From CAYXDO01 sp964463485 (lineage in GTDB: Bacteria > Myxococcota > Kuafuiibacteriia > Kuafuiibacteriales > Kuafuiibacteriaceae): 64,000 nt of DNA. Shown in pieces: positions 35,282 through 44,411 of this stretch (position 1 is the first letter of the stretch; the number at the start of each line of letters is the position of its first letter). Made by a program: the position numbers and the translations under genes. The stretch is taken from assembly GCA_964463485.1 (NCBI GenBank), contig CAYXDO010000035.1:1-64000 (forward strand), in the 5' to 3' direction. The notes under the pieces were generated by a model, which was not told the DNA's origin, did not search any database, and saw nothing but the letters and a program-made list of their open reading frames with translations.

Positions 35282-35446
35282 GTGGAAGAACCCGAATCGC
35301 TCAGCGGACTTGCCCGGGCGATTTGCGGACCGTAGCAGCGCGCCGGAACGCGGTCAATGTAACGACCGTGTACGAGATTGGAGGCAACGTAGGAACGGGT
35401 CCACCGACGGCTCGGGCCCCGCACCGCGGCTTGCCCAGGTTGACGC

Positions 35447-36409
35447 TCAACCCCCGACGCCGCCTGTGTTTTCCGCCGCGACGAGGTCGATCTCGGCGAT
35501 GTCCTCGAACGTCGTCAGCTGCCGGAAACGCTCGAACCGCCGCATCAGCTCGGCCTTGGTCACCCGGGCGAGTCGGTCAACGGAAAATTCCTCCACGGTG
35601 AAAGACGCCATCATGCACCCCATGACGACGGCCTGCCGCAAGTAGACCGGGCTGTTCGCCACGCGCGACATGTAGCCCATGAACCCGCCCGCGAAGGAGT
35701 CGCCCGCGCCCGTAGGATCGAACACCGACTCCAACGGATACGCAGGAGCCCAAAACAAGTTGGTGTCGTCGTGAAAGTACAACGCGCCGTATTCGCCGCG
35801 CTTCACCACCACCGCGCCCACGCCCATCTTCCGGATCGCGGCCGCCGCCTTCACCACGTTGTGCTCGCCCGCCAACAACCGCGCCTCGCCATCGTTGATC
35901 GTGAGCACGTCCGCTCGCTTCAGCACTTTGAGCAGCGCCGCTCGCTCGCCTTTGATCCAGAAGTTCATCGTATCGAGCGCGACCAGCTTGGGATCGCGAA
36001 CCTGGTCGAGCACGCGCAGCTGAAGCTCCGGATGGATGTTCGCGAGAAAAACGTGGCCCGTGCTCCGAAAGTGCTCCGGGAGCTCGGGCCTGAAGTCCGC
36101 GAAGACATTGAGCTGTGTCTCGAGCGTCTCGGCCTCGTTCAAATTCTCGCCGTAGCGCCCCGCCCAGCGAAAAGTCCGGCCCGACGGCACGCGCCGAAGA
36201 CCCGCGAGATCGACCCCTCGACCCTTCAGAAACTGAACGTGCTCCTCCGGAAAGTCTTCACCGATCACCGCCACGAGCTGCACGTCCGTCAGCAGCGACG
36301 CCGCCGTCGAAAAATACGTCGCGCTCCCTCCGAGCGCGTTCGGACGCTTCCCGAACGGCGTCTCCACCGAATCGAGCGCGACCGATCCCACGACAAGTAC
36401 CGACATCAC
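35447..36409 (-). CDS. PfkB-family carbohydrate/nucleoside kinase
   Basis: This 320-residue kinase has the N-terminal signature SVLVVGSVALDSVETPFGKR, then NALGGSATYFSTAASLLTDV. The C-terminal signature with catalytic Asp and anion hole is FDPTGAGDSFAGGFMGY. Its start (ATGATG) overlaps the stop of the methylthioadenosine phosphorylase gene. That phosphorylase releases 5-methylthioribose-1-phosphate and adenine, so a kinase in purine or ribose salvage (for example adenosine or ribose) is plausible. The exact substrate cannot be read from sequence. Confidence 0.88.
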   Translation of the reverse strand: MMSVLVVGSVALDSVETPFGKRPNALGGSATYFSTAASLLTDVQLVAVIGEDFPEEHVQFLKGRGVDLAGLRRVPSGRTFRWAGRYGENLNEAETLETQLNVFADFRPELPEHFRSTGHVFLANIHPELQLRVLDQVRDPKLVALDTMNFWIKGERAALLKVLKRADVLTINDGEARLLAGEHNVVKAAAAIRKMGVGAVVVKRGEYGALYFHDDTNLFWAPAYPLESVFDPTGAGDSFAGGFMGYMSRVANSPVYLRQAVVMGCMMASFTVEEFSVDRLARVTKAELMRRFERFRQLTTFEDIAEIDLVAAENTGGVGG

Positions 36410-37320
36410 TCAGCCTCCTTCTGCTTTCGCGCAAAGACCGGATCGAGAATGGGTGACAGCGCCGATCGCGCGGTCTCCGGGATCGCTTCCATCGGCGTCA
36501 TCAAGCTCGTGTCGAGGACCCGAGAGATCTCCTTCGTGTGAAGCTCGGCGGTCGCCCTCTCGGCGTAAGCCTTCACGACCGACTTGGCGCGCTCCACATT
36601 GGCCGACAGCACAGCCAAGACGGCGTCCACACTCACGCTCGCCTCTTCCTCGTGCCAGCAGTCGTAGTCCGTCGCCAGCGCGATCGTGGCGTACGAGATC
36701 TCGGCCTCCCGGGCCAGCTTCGCCTCCGGCATGTTCGTCATGCCAATCACGCTCACACCCCAGCTCCGATAAACCATCGACTCGGCCTTGGTGGAGAACT
36801 GCGGGCCTTCGATACAGACGTAAGTGCCGCCGTCGTGGGCCCGAATCGAATGATCCTTGGCCACCTTCACCAGCTCTCTGCGCATCGGCTCGGAGACCGG
36901 GTGGGCCATCGGCACGTGCACCACCGTGCCGTCCCCAAAGAACGTCGACGGACGACGCTTCGTGAGGTCGATGAATTGGTCGACCAAAACCAAATCGCCC
37001 GGACGAATGTCCTCCTTCATGGAGCCCACCGCCGAAACGGATAACAGCTGCGTCACGCCGAGCTTCTTCATGCCCCAGAGGTTCGCGCGAAAGTTGATGT
37101 CGTGTGGCAACACGCGATGCGCGCGCCCGTGCCGAGGCAAGAACACCATGCGACGCCCGGCGAGCCTGCCGATCACGAACGCATCCGAAGGCCGCCCGAA
37201 CGGAGTCTCGAGCTCCATGAAGGTGACGTCAGTCAGGCCCTCCATGGCGTACAGGCCGCTGCCGCCGATGACTCCGATGGTGAGCTCCTTGGGTGCATGA
37301 GCTCCGGTTTCGTGACTCAT
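36406..37320 (-). CDS. mtnP: S-methyl-5'-thioadenosine phosphorylase
   Basis: This 304-residue protein has the MTAP/PNP fold signatures: GVIGGSGLYAMEGLTDV, phosphate site VFLPRHGRAHRVLPHDINFR, LLSVSAVGSMKEDIRPGDLV, and the substrate pocket VCIEGPQFSTKAESMVYRSW with GMTNMPEAKLAREAEISYAT and DYDCWHEEEASV. The N-D/T differences that distinguish MTAP from PNP favour MTAP (TDYDCW). It converts methylthioadenosine, a by-product of polyamine synthesis, to adenine and methylthioribose-1-phosphate. The 293 bases beyond its start to 37613 hold no gene. Confidence 0.93.
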   Translation of the reverse strand: MSHETGAHAPKELTIGVIGGSGLYAMEGLTDVTFMELETPFGRPSDAFVIGRLAGRRMVFLPRHGRAHRVLPHDINFRANLWGMKKLGVTQLLSVSAVGSMKEDIRPGDLVLVDQFIDLTKRRPSTFFGDGTVVHVPMAHPVSEPMRRELVKVAKDHSIRAHDGGTYVCIEGPQFSTKAESMVYRSWGVSVIGMTNMPEAKLAREAEISYATIALATDYDCWHEEEASVSVDAVLAVLSANVERAKSVVKAYAERATAELHTKEISRVLDTSLMTPMEAIPETARSALSPILDPVFARKQKEAE

Positions 37321-37613
37321 AGGGGCCCGGGCCTTAGCGGGTCAGCGTCGACCGGTCAACGCGACGATCCCCGGAGGAGCACGAGGACTGGACGAGCCTG
37401 AGGACGTGCCCGGGGCGAGCACGAGCCACGGCCTTCACGGGCCTTCACGACACGAAGCGCGCCCTTGGCTGAATACAGGCAACTCAGCGCCGCAGCTCCG
37501 ACCCACGAAAGAACTCCTGCTCGCGCTCGATCCCGAAGACTGCGAGCTCGACCGCCCTAATTCCCCGTCCGCGGAGACTTCCCCGCCGCACCAAGAGGTG
37601 GCAGGGTGCCCCG

Positions 37614-39659
37614 ATGCGGCTCAAAGTCCTCGGCCTCTTGTTCGCCCTCCTCGCCTGTAACACTGAGGAGCCCGGAAGCCCTGTCGACGTCGGCCCCTCG
37701 ACCGACGCCCAGTCGGCGGACGCCCGGCAAGATGCGGCGCCACAAGACTCTGGATTCCAGCCAGACGCCGAAGCGACCCTGGACGCGGGCTTCGACCTCG
37801 ACGCACAACCCTCCGACTCAGGCGAGCTCGTCGACGCCGAACCGGACTCGGGCCCCCCCCCCGACGCGGAGCTCGACTCGGGAGAGTCAGTCGACTCAGC
37901 AGAGCCTACGGACGCAGACCCAGGACCCGACGCCGCAGCCGACGCCTCCGTCGACGCAGGCTTCGCTTGTGATTCCAACCCTTGCTTTCCTGGCGTGAGT
38001 TGCGAAGTGCTCTCCAGCGGAGCCTTCGACTGCGGAGACTGCCCCATCGGCTACGCAGGCGACGGAGTGACTTGCAGCGACTTCGACGCCTGCACCCTCA
38101 ATCCCTGCCTCGCAGGAACGACCTGCACGGACAGAGTTGCGCCCGATCCAGGATACTCATGCTCCCCCTGCGTCGGAGCTACCTGCCCGATCCTCCGCGC
38201 CCTCGCCGGCCCCGACCAAGAGACCCTCGCCGGGCGAGTCGTGTCGCTCGAGGGATCCGCGAGTGGCAACAACGGCGCGATCACGTGCTCATGGAGCAAC
38301 GACCAGGACCCGAGCCTACTCACCACCTGCTCCGCCACGGTCACCGTGCAGGCCGAAACGAGCTTCGAGCTCACCGTCACCGATGCCTCCGGAGCATCCG
38401 CGTCCGACGAGCTCGTCGTGAGTATCGTGCCCCTCGTCGCCGACGCAGGACGGGATCAGAACAAACGCCTTGGCGACCAAGTCACCCTCACCGCGAGCTG
38501 GTCCGGAGCTTCCTGTTCCGACGGGAGCTGTATCGAGTGCGTGTGGCGCAACCCAGACCGCTCGATCCTGGCGACGACCTGTACGACGACGACGAGTCCG
38601 ACTTTCACGACCCAATACGAGCTCACGATCACCGACACTCTCCAGGGCGTGGTCGCGACTGACGCGACGACGATCTTCGTCACCGACGCACCGGCCAACT
38701 TATGCGGCTGGAACGTCGTCGTCATGACGAGCGTCCAATATCCGACCGCACCCAACCCCAACTATACGTGCACTCCCGACGGTCGAGCGCGAAGGCAGAC
38801 GGTCAACGGCAAGCCCTCCCTCGTCGTGAGCGATCTCGAGATCGAGAACGCAAAGATCGTCGGATACATCGGGGTCGAGACCTCCTCGGACGACGATCTC
38901 ATCGGAATTCTGTGGGGCATGCAGAACCCCGCGCACACTTACCTCTTGAGCTGGAAGCAGATCTCCCAGGATCTCGGCGCGTGTGGCAACGCGCTCGCCG
39001 GCGTGGCCGTCAAAAAGATCGACGGCGCCGCCGGAGCGCCGACGACCATCTCCTACAACTCGGCGTTCGGATTCAACGCTACGGACTACGTGTACACCTG
39101 TGCAGACGGATGGGCGACCGACCGACTCGACGAGAGCCTGCTGAGTCCAGGTTCCTTCTTCTTCGTGTCACCCCGCGACCCAGGAGCTTCCGCGGCGGGT
39201 TGGCGCGACTTCATCACCTACCGATTCGAAATCTATCACGTGGCTGACCGATCCAAAGTCTTCATCTACGAAGACGACACGAGGTCCGGCTCGACCGCCG
39301 TGCTCACACGAGAGCTCGAAATCGCCGATTCGAGCTATCCTCGAGGTCAGGTCGCCTTCTTCAGCAACTCCCAGGCTCAAGTCGATTTCGGAGACTTCAC
39401 GTTCGCCTCGCTCGCCGACTTCGGGGCCCGGGCCGGAGACGACTTTGCGGTCGACGGAGGTCAGACCGCCACGCTCACCGGAGCTGCCGAGCTCGCGGTG
39501 CCACCCTACTCATGCAGCTGGTCGGAGAGCGGTCTCGAGTTCTCGGGAACCTGCACGACGACGACGACGCCTTCGGTCGACACGACGTACACACTCAGAG
39601 TCACCGACGGATTCGGACGAGTGGCCGAAGACGATGTCCGAGTCACCGTCGCTCCGTGA
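37614..39659 (+). CDS. EGF/PKD/thrombospondin-C-like surface lipoprotein
   Basis: This 681-residue lipoprotein has signal MRLKVLGLLFALLACNTEEP (Cys15) and a long Asp/Ala/Pro/Ser linker (~20-120). Two EGF-like Cys modules (CDSNPCFPGVSCEVLSSGAF; DACTLNPCLAGTTCTD) are followed by two PKD-like sandwiches and a domain at about 360-590. That domain resembles the thrombospondin C-terminal lectin-like fold: DDDLIGILWGMQNPAHTYLL, WKQIS, WRDFITYRFEIYH, RGQVAFFSNSQAQVDFGDFT. A last PKD-like domain ends the protein. A run of ten C residues at 37853-37862 in the linker (GPPPD) is a slippage hotspot. Likely a surface adhesin or matrix protein. Confidence 0.85.
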   Translation: MRLKVLGLLFALLACNTEEPGSPVDVGPSTDAQSADARQDAAPQDSGFQPDAEATLDAGFDLDAQPSDSGELVDAEPDSGPPPDAELDSGESVDSAEPTDADPGPDAAADASVDAGFACDSNPCFPGVSCEVLSSGAFDCGDCPIGYAGDGVTCSDFDACTLNPCLAGTTCTDRVAPDPGYSCSPCVGATCPILRALAGPDQETLAGRVVSLEGSASGNNGAITCSWSNDQDPSLLTTCSATVTVQAETSFELTVTDASGASASDELVVSIVPLVADAGRDQNKRLGDQVTLTASWSGASCSDGSCIECVWRNPDRSILATTCTTTTSPTFTTQYELTITDTLQGVVATDATTIFVTDAPANLCGWNVVVMTSVQYPTAPNPNYTCTPDGRARRQTVNGKPSLVVSDLEIENAKIVGYIGVETSSDDDLIGILWGMQNPAHTYLLSWKQISQDLGACGNALAGVAVKKIDGAAGAPTTISYNSAFGFNATDYVYTCADGWATDRLDESLLSPGSFFFVSPRDPGASAAGWRDFITYRFEIYHVADRSKVFIYEDDTRSGSTAVLTRELEIADSSYPRGQVAFFSNSQAQVDFGDFTFASLADFGARAGDDFAVDGGQTATLTGAAELAVPPYSCSWSESGLEFSGTCTTTTTPSVDTTYTLRVTDGFGRVAEDDVRVTVAP

Positions 39660-39748
39660 CGCTCACGGCGCACAAATTCTGGCCCCCATCTCCGATCTCG
39701 ATCTTCCACTGCTGAGTGGTCAACCTCGGCGATAATCCTGGACCAATC

Positions 39749-39850
39749 GCCGGACCCCTGGGACCGCAGGCATAGCGCTGTACCCCAGGGAGCGGCCGGA
39801 CCCCTCGCCGGACCCCTGGGACCGCAGGCATCTTGCCTGCGGCTACTTAG
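39749..39850 (+). repeat. Intergenic repeat family R1, copies at 39.8 kb
   Basis: A partial copy (39749-39773) and a full copy (39808-39850) of the unit GCCGGACCCCTGGGACCGCA continuing GGCATCTTGCCTGCGGCTAC. The core CCGCAGGCA-TCT-TGCCTGCGG is a perfect 9-bp hairpin. The copies are joined by the spacer GCGCTGTACCCCAGGGAGCG. The same unit and spacer recur at 44.0-44.3 kb, on the other side of the two paralogous lipoprotein genes. The hairpin here could also terminate the convergent genes. Confidence 0.88.
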
Positions 39851-39859
39851 GCTAGGAGT

Positions 39860-41710
39860 TCAACGCCGAGTGATTTCGAGATTCAAGAGATAGTCGATCG
39901 GCTCGACGCTCTCCACAGCAAGGAAATACGAACCTGCCGGAAGCTCGACGCCTCGAATGGGGTCGACTCCCGCCCCCAAATCGGCAGGCCCGCAACTCGG
40001 CTTGACGACGACCGATGCAGGAGTTGCCACCGCGTGCAGCACCGAAGGCTCGGCGAGGTCGATCCGGTAGAACACATCCACGGGTCGACCAAAGCTGTTG
40101 GGGTCGGGTTCGCGCTCGGAGGCGGCTCCACGCGTCGATCCAAAAAACGTCACCGGGATATCGATTCCCGGAAACGAAATCGGAAGGGCATCCACGCATG
40201 CGTCGTTGCTCGGGCGAGGCCCGGAAGGCTCGATACGATAGGACAGATGGAAAGTCGTGTCCGCACAGCCTCCGAAGGCAGCCGCTCCGACATGAAGATG
40301 AAGCAGTCCGGGACCCACGCCGAATAGGCCGCGAGGCAAAAATCGCCCCAGAAACCTCGGTTCGCCGCAGGTCCCGGCGAACGCGTACCCGGAGAGCTGA
40401 GCAGCCTCGTAGCTGACGTGAATGTCAGATCGTTCTGTCAGCTCCAGGGCGTAGTAGAGACCGTTGAGGCGGGCACCAAACGGGTTGACTGACTCCGCCG
40501 CGGACACGTACGAGCCCTCGATGATATGCCAACCGACTTGGTTCGGGAGCGAAGCCGCGTCGTCGCAATCGTCATTTGGTGGACGCGGAGCGTCGAAGAT
40601 CTCCAGGTTAATCACACCAACGCCTGCTACGACATAGTCGTCGAATGGGCGGGCCCGTAAGAAATAGGTCCCTTGCTCGAGATAGCCGGAGCAAGCAGGA
40701 GAGTACCCGAGCCCACCTGGGTAGGGCATGGGGTTGCAGTTGCCGTCGAGTAGGTCGACATCAAAGCTCACATGGGGAACGGTACTGTTCAGCGTCGATG
40801 TCGAGTTGACCGAAATGATGGCAGGTTGGTCGAGCTCGAGCTTCCAAAACTGTTCCGCGACTGGGTCTGAAATCCATCGGACCCTGAGATCCACGGGCAG
40901 AGTGGCGCTGCGTTGGGTCGATTCGAGCAACGTTGCATGCTCACAAGAGGTGTTGGACGGTGGTGTGCTGGGAGCGCCGGGCAAGATGCGAATCTCGACC
41001 TCCGAAGTCCTCGGATTTTCGCTGGTCTCTATGAAGACGAAGTGCTTTCCGGACGCAACACTTCGAAGGAAGTTGCCGCACGCCAACTCGGGACCGCCGC
41101 CGCAGGAATTCGTGACCAAAGCCGGCACGGCTCCGACCTGCCTTCGAGCAAGATCTCGCCGAGCGAATAAGAAGGCATCCACCGTAAGATCGGCGGCCGA
41201 CGGCAACTCGATTTCGAACGCGAGTTGCGGGCGATTCTGAGTGCAGGATCCTTCGACCAATCGGCGAGCGTTCGCAAAATCGCGAACTATATGGGCACCG
41301 GAGTCGTGAATGACGATCGGCTCGGCGGCACAACTATCCACGTCTCTGATTTCGACGGTCAACGGAGCCGCATGGCCCGAGAATGCGAGCAGCGCGGGTC
41401 CATTCACGGCCGCCTGACGCGCGCGTGGTCCGATCGGTCGACATGCTGCGTCGATCGGGAAGAACTCGGCGTCTGGATCCGACGGCCCGAGCCAGACTTC
41501 GACCTGAGCTCCTTCCACAAACTCGAGCACGGTGGCATCGTCTGGGAGCCCTTCGTCGGTCGGAACCGACGGGGCCGGTCCAAGGTCAAGGGCGCCGCGG
41601 AAGCCGGGACGAACGATGAGACTCGGTGCACAGTCAGAATCCATGCAGCCGGAATGGGGAAACAGCACCAAGACGACGACCATGAACGAACGTTTCACTG
41701 ACTGCCGCAT
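39860..41710 (-). CDS. Large lipoprotein with PPC-like beta-sandwich repeats (tandem paralogue B)
   Basis: This 616-residue protein has a lipobox signal (VVVLVLFPHSGCMDSD, Cys22). The mature chain has about four repeated beta-sandwich units with the linker pattern P-S-N-x-x-C (TPPSNTSCEHATLL; PPNDDCDDAASLPNQVGWHI; RPSNDACVDALPISFPGI). Each is followed by strands such as QFWKLELDQPAIISVNS, LYYALELTERSDIHVSY and VFYRIDLAEPSVLHAVATPA, the pattern of pre-peptidase C-terminal-like domains. No enzyme core is present. It lies four bases after the stop of its paralogue, to which it aligns over most of its length, so the pair arose by tandem duplication. Surface display is inferred. Confidence 0.78.
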   Translation of the reverse strand: MRQSVKRSFMVVVLVLFPHSGCMDSDCAPSLIVRPGFRGALDLGPAPSVPTDEGLPDDATVLEFVEGAQVEVWLGPSDPDAEFFPIDAACRPIGPRARQAAVNGPALLAFSGHAAPLTVEIRDVDSCAAEPIVIHDSGAHIVRDFANARRLVEGSCTQNRPQLAFEIELPSAADLTVDAFLFARRDLARRQVGAVPALVTNSCGGGPELACGNFLRSVASGKHFVFIETSENPRTSEVEIRILPGAPSTPPSNTSCEHATLLESTQRSATLPVDLRVRWISDPVAEQFWKLELDQPAIISVNSTSTLNSTVPHVSFDVDLLDGNCNPMPYPGGLGYSPACSGYLEQGTYFLRARPFDDYVVAGVGVINLEIFDAPRPPNDDCDDAASLPNQVGWHIIEGSYVSAAESVNPFGARLNGLYYALELTERSDIHVSYEAAQLSGYAFAGTCGEPRFLGRFLPRGLFGVGPGLLHLHVGAAAFGGCADTTFHLSYRIEPSGPRPSNDACVDALPISFPGIDIPVTFFGSTRGAASEREPDPNSFGRPVDVFYRIDLAEPSVLHAVATPASVVVKPSCGPADLGAGVDPIRGVELPAGSYFLAVESVEPIDYLLNLEITRR

Positions 41711-41714
41711 CGGC

Positions 41715-43574
41715 TCACTCCGTATCCAGAAGCTCGAGCCTGAGCACGAATTCCTGGCTGCTCAGCCCGCCAACAAACAAGCGGAGCTCACCGGGCGGTA
41801 CAACCGTGAGAACCTCGCTTTGGCAAGACGACACGCCGAGGTGTGCGCAATCAGCACCCAGCGCAAGACGTCCATCACCTGACTCGAACGCAGCGTACAA
41901 AAGCGAGCGCTCCGGTACTTGTAGGGCGTAGAAGAGGTCGGCTGCCAGAGTGCATGCACTTCTGTCTCGCTCAGTGATATCAAAGCTCGCCCCGCGAAAG
42001 GACCCTTCGATGCGCACGGGCGCATGGAGCCCCGGGAATTCAACCTGAGAGGCCGTCAAGCACGTGTCGTTTGAAGGCGCCGGAGGCGAAGCGGTGATTT
42101 GATACTCGAGCCGGAACCTCCCCGGCGCGCAGGAGAGCTCAGCGGTGGATGGCGCCCGGATCCACAGCGGCCCCGGCGCCAATCCAAGGAGCTGGTCCCC
42201 GGCTAGGCCACAAGTCGCAACGAAGTCGGGTCGATCGCAGGCGCCACGAAACACTGACAACGCAGCGATTCCATCGTGCTCTAGAATCGTGAGGTCAGAC
42301 CTGGCACGCAAGTCCAGGCGGAGGTAGGCGCTCTTTTCATCAAGACATACGCTCGAGAGCTCCACTTCGGCCGAGAAATTTCCTTCCGCCGCATGGAGCC
42401 CAACGTCCGAAGGAATCAGCTGGGCCCCTTCGCACCGCGCCGACGCGGGTGACTCCGACGGCTCCGAAAGGAAAAGGTGGATTTCGCCTTTCGCGCGAGC
42501 ATCGAAGATCGTCGCTCGCACATAGTACGTTCCAGGTTGCAGCAATGCAGGACATGGATCGAAGGGAGTGGAGCAGTCCGACTGAAGCAACAGCCAGTAG
42601 AAGCCAGCAGCATCAGTGGCCCATAATCCGTCGAAGACGGCAGGTTTCGAAAGATCCAACCTCCAGAACTGTTGATGCCCCCACACAGACGTAAACTGCG
42701 GAGAGTACTCCACAGACAAAACAGCTGAGTTGTTGCCATCGAACGCGATGGCTTGGCTCCGGTCGCAAGAGGTATTGGACGGCCACGCGGACCGCGTCGT
42801 TCGCCGGACGGTCACTCGTGCCGAGGTCGCGACGGGATCCTCCGCGGCCTCGACCGCGAGAAAGTACTTTCCTGGCGGAACATCGCGAATCACGTCGCGG
42901 CATCCCAAGTCCTGGCCATCCGGGCAGGAGTCACGAAGGTAGACGTAGAAGTCCTGTCGTCGGGAGCCCGATTGTCCCTCGACTTCGACTTCGAGGTTTG
43001 ACGGCTCCGGAATGTCGAGCTCGAAGACGACTTCCGGGTGGTTCGTGCCACACGGGTTGAGCATGAGATCTTTGGCGTCCGCGAAGTTTTCAATGGTCGT
43101 TGTCGTATCAAGGCTGAGCGGGATCGCTGGACAGGCGCTTGCGGGGTTCATTTCGGGGTCGACCTCGAGCGTCACGCTCGAGTCCTTCGGCCCGATGAGT
43201 GCCAGCCGAGTCCGGCCCACGACGTTCGCCGCTCGACCGCACTCACCGATGATCTGGCAGTCCACGTCGAGACGGAGCATTCGCGTCGAGGGCAGGCTGC
43301 CTTCGATGGAGATGGGAGTCAGCTCCGCTGCCATGATTTCCGCGTAAGCTACCGCGTCGTCCTCTGAGGCCCCGCACAGGCCACGAGGCGCGCTCTGCCG
43401 GAGCGGGACGGTAAGAGGTCCGCGGGACCGCGGGTCGATTCGGACCATAGTCTCGCACTCCCCAGGCGCGGGCCCTGATTCAGGAGTTTCGTCGGCGCAT
43501 GACAGGAGAAAGGCGATAGCCGCTGCCGCAAGGTACCGGCCTCGGCCAGTCGCAGAGTCCCATCGCCGGGTCAT
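41715..43574 (-). CDS. Large lipoprotein with PPC-like beta-sandwich repeats (tandem paralogue A)
   Basis: This 619-residue protein has the lipoprotein signal LAAAAIAFLLSCADETPESG (Cys26). It has the same repeat plan as its neighbour: YVYLRDSCPDGQDLGCRDVI, WPSNTSCDRSQAIAF, QFWRLDLSKPAVFDGLW, GTYYVRATIFDARAKGEIHL, PSNDTCLTASQVEFPGLHAP and LFYALQVPERSLLYAAFESG. It is first in the two-gene unit. The two proteins are clearly diverged, so the duplication is not recent, yet the pair is framed by near-identical R1 repeats. Confidence 0.78.
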   Translation of the reverse strand: MTRRWDSATGRGRYLAAAAIAFLLSCADETPESGPAPGECETMVRIDPRSRGPLTVPLRQSAPRGLCGASEDDAVAYAEIMAAELTPISIEGSLPSTRMLRLDVDCQIIGECGRAANVVGRTRLALIGPKDSSVTLEVDPEMNPASACPAIPLSLDTTTTIENFADAKDLMLNPCGTNHPEVVFELDIPEPSNLEVEVEGQSGSRRQDFYVYLRDSCPDGQDLGCRDVIRDVPPGKYFLAVEAAEDPVATSARVTVRRTTRSAWPSNTSCDRSQAIAFDGNNSAVLSVEYSPQFTSVWGHQQFWRLDLSKPAVFDGLWATDAAGFYWLLLQSDCSTPFDPCPALLQPGTYYVRATIFDARAKGEIHLFLSEPSESPASARCEGAQLIPSDVGLHAAEGNFSAEVELSSVCLDEKSAYLRLDLRARSDLTILEHDGIAALSVFRGACDRPDFVATCGLAGDQLLGLAPGPLWIRAPSTAELSCAPGRFRLEYQITASPPAPSNDTCLTASQVEFPGLHAPVRIEGSFRGASFDITERDRSACTLAADLFYALQVPERSLLYAAFESGDGRLALGADCAHLGVSSCQSEVLTVVPPGELRLFVGGLSSQEFVLRLELLDTE

Positions 43575-43975
43575 TGGCCCTCCCCATGAGGTCGTTCGGC
43601 TGACGTCGGTACGGCCCTGGGGTCCAGACGGCCTGAAGGATCCAGTCTGCGCCCGATCCGCGACACGGGTCCAGCGTAGCAGAGTGCCTCGTGAAGCTCA
43701 CGTGCGAACCACGACAGGCTGATCGCGATCGGAGCTTCGTGCTTCGTCGAACGGAGCAAATTTCGGAGCTCGATGACCGCACTAGACTGGGGCCCAATGA
43801 ATCGGAGCGATTCTCTGAGCACAAACGATTGCGCTCTTGCGATCGTTCGTGCACGCCCACCTCGTGCGACCGATCCGACAAAACACCCCCGAAGAATTCT
43901 GGTTCGTGACCTCCAGGAGTTTGGAGTCCCGATTCTTCTTGAAGCCAGACCCCCAGGCCGTCGAGATCGTGGGCT

Positions 43976-44041
43976 TCTGGATTCCACCTAGACGCTGAAG
44001 CGGCCCTGGACGCGGGCTTCGACGTGGTCGCGACTGACGCG
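43976..44041 (+). pseudogene. Chimeric scar of the 37.6-kb lipoprotein gene
   Basis: Positions 43976-44023 match 37749-37796 of the EGF/thrombospondin-C-like gene with four differences in 48. Positions 44024-44041 match 38649-38666 exactly (18 of 18). Two segments about 850 bases apart in the intact gene are therefore fused here, with everything else missing. It is a remnant of a second copy with an internal deletion. It abuts an R1 repeat. The preceding 43575-43975 shows no gene I can support. Confidence 0.7.
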
Positions 44042-44079
44042 CCCTGGGACCGCAGGCATCTTGCCTGCGGCTACTTAGG
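44041..44079 (+). repeat. R1 repeat copy with hairpin
   Basis: The copy begins GCCCTGGGACCGCAGGCATC and continues TTGCCTGCGGCTACTTAGG, including the 9-bp hairpin CCGCAGGCA/TGCCTGCGG. It is nearly identical to the 39808-39850 copy, and its end forms the left flank of the MITE-like element. Confidence 0.88.
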
Positions 44080-44166
44080 GCCCGTTAAAGAATTACCGGA
44101 TCAACTCGGTCTTCGATGGCTCCGAAGGATCCCTACCGTCGCCTTGGGACAGTAGGATACGGGCCC
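44078..44166. mobile_element. MITE-like element with TTA target duplication
   Basis: An 89-base segment is bounded by terminal inverted repeats GGGCCCGT (44078-44085) and ACGGGCCC (44159-44166), flanked on each side by TTA (44075-44077 and 44167-44169). A 3-base T-N-A duplication is typical of IS5-family insertions. The left end reads GGGCCCGTTAAAGAATTACC. No transposase frame is inside, so it would be moved in trans. It seems to have landed in the end of an R1 repeat. Confidence 0.6.
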
Positions 44167-44238
44167 TTAGTGCATCCGTGGAAAGGATAGGAATGCTGCA
44201 AGTTATTTCCTCACGGTGCCTTAGTGTACCCCCCCCCT

Positions 44239-44313
44239 CGCCGGACCCCTGGGACCGCAGGCATCTTGCCTGCGGCTACTTAGCGCTGTACCCCAGGGAG
44301 CGGCCGGACCCCG
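44239..44313 (+). repeat. R1 repeat copy plus spacer, second 44-kb copy
   Basis: A full R1 unit at 44239-44283 is followed by the spacer AGCGCTGTACCCCAGGGAGC (44282-44312) and a degraded third unit (GGGACCGCAGACATCTAG). The order matches the 39.8-kb locus. A C9 run (44229-44237) precedes it. Otherwise 44314-44411 holds no gene. Confidence 0.85.
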
Positions 44314-44411
44314 GGACCGCAGACATCTAGAGTCCGAAGAGGAAGCGGATCAGTCGGAGAGCCATCAACACTTCACTCTCGCGCGACCGCCAATGTGAAG
44401 GCGGAACCTAC

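Noticed and set aside
44229..44237. A C9 run as a second phase-variable tract.
   Set aside because: It is in non-coding sequence between repeats with no promoter or gene nearby.
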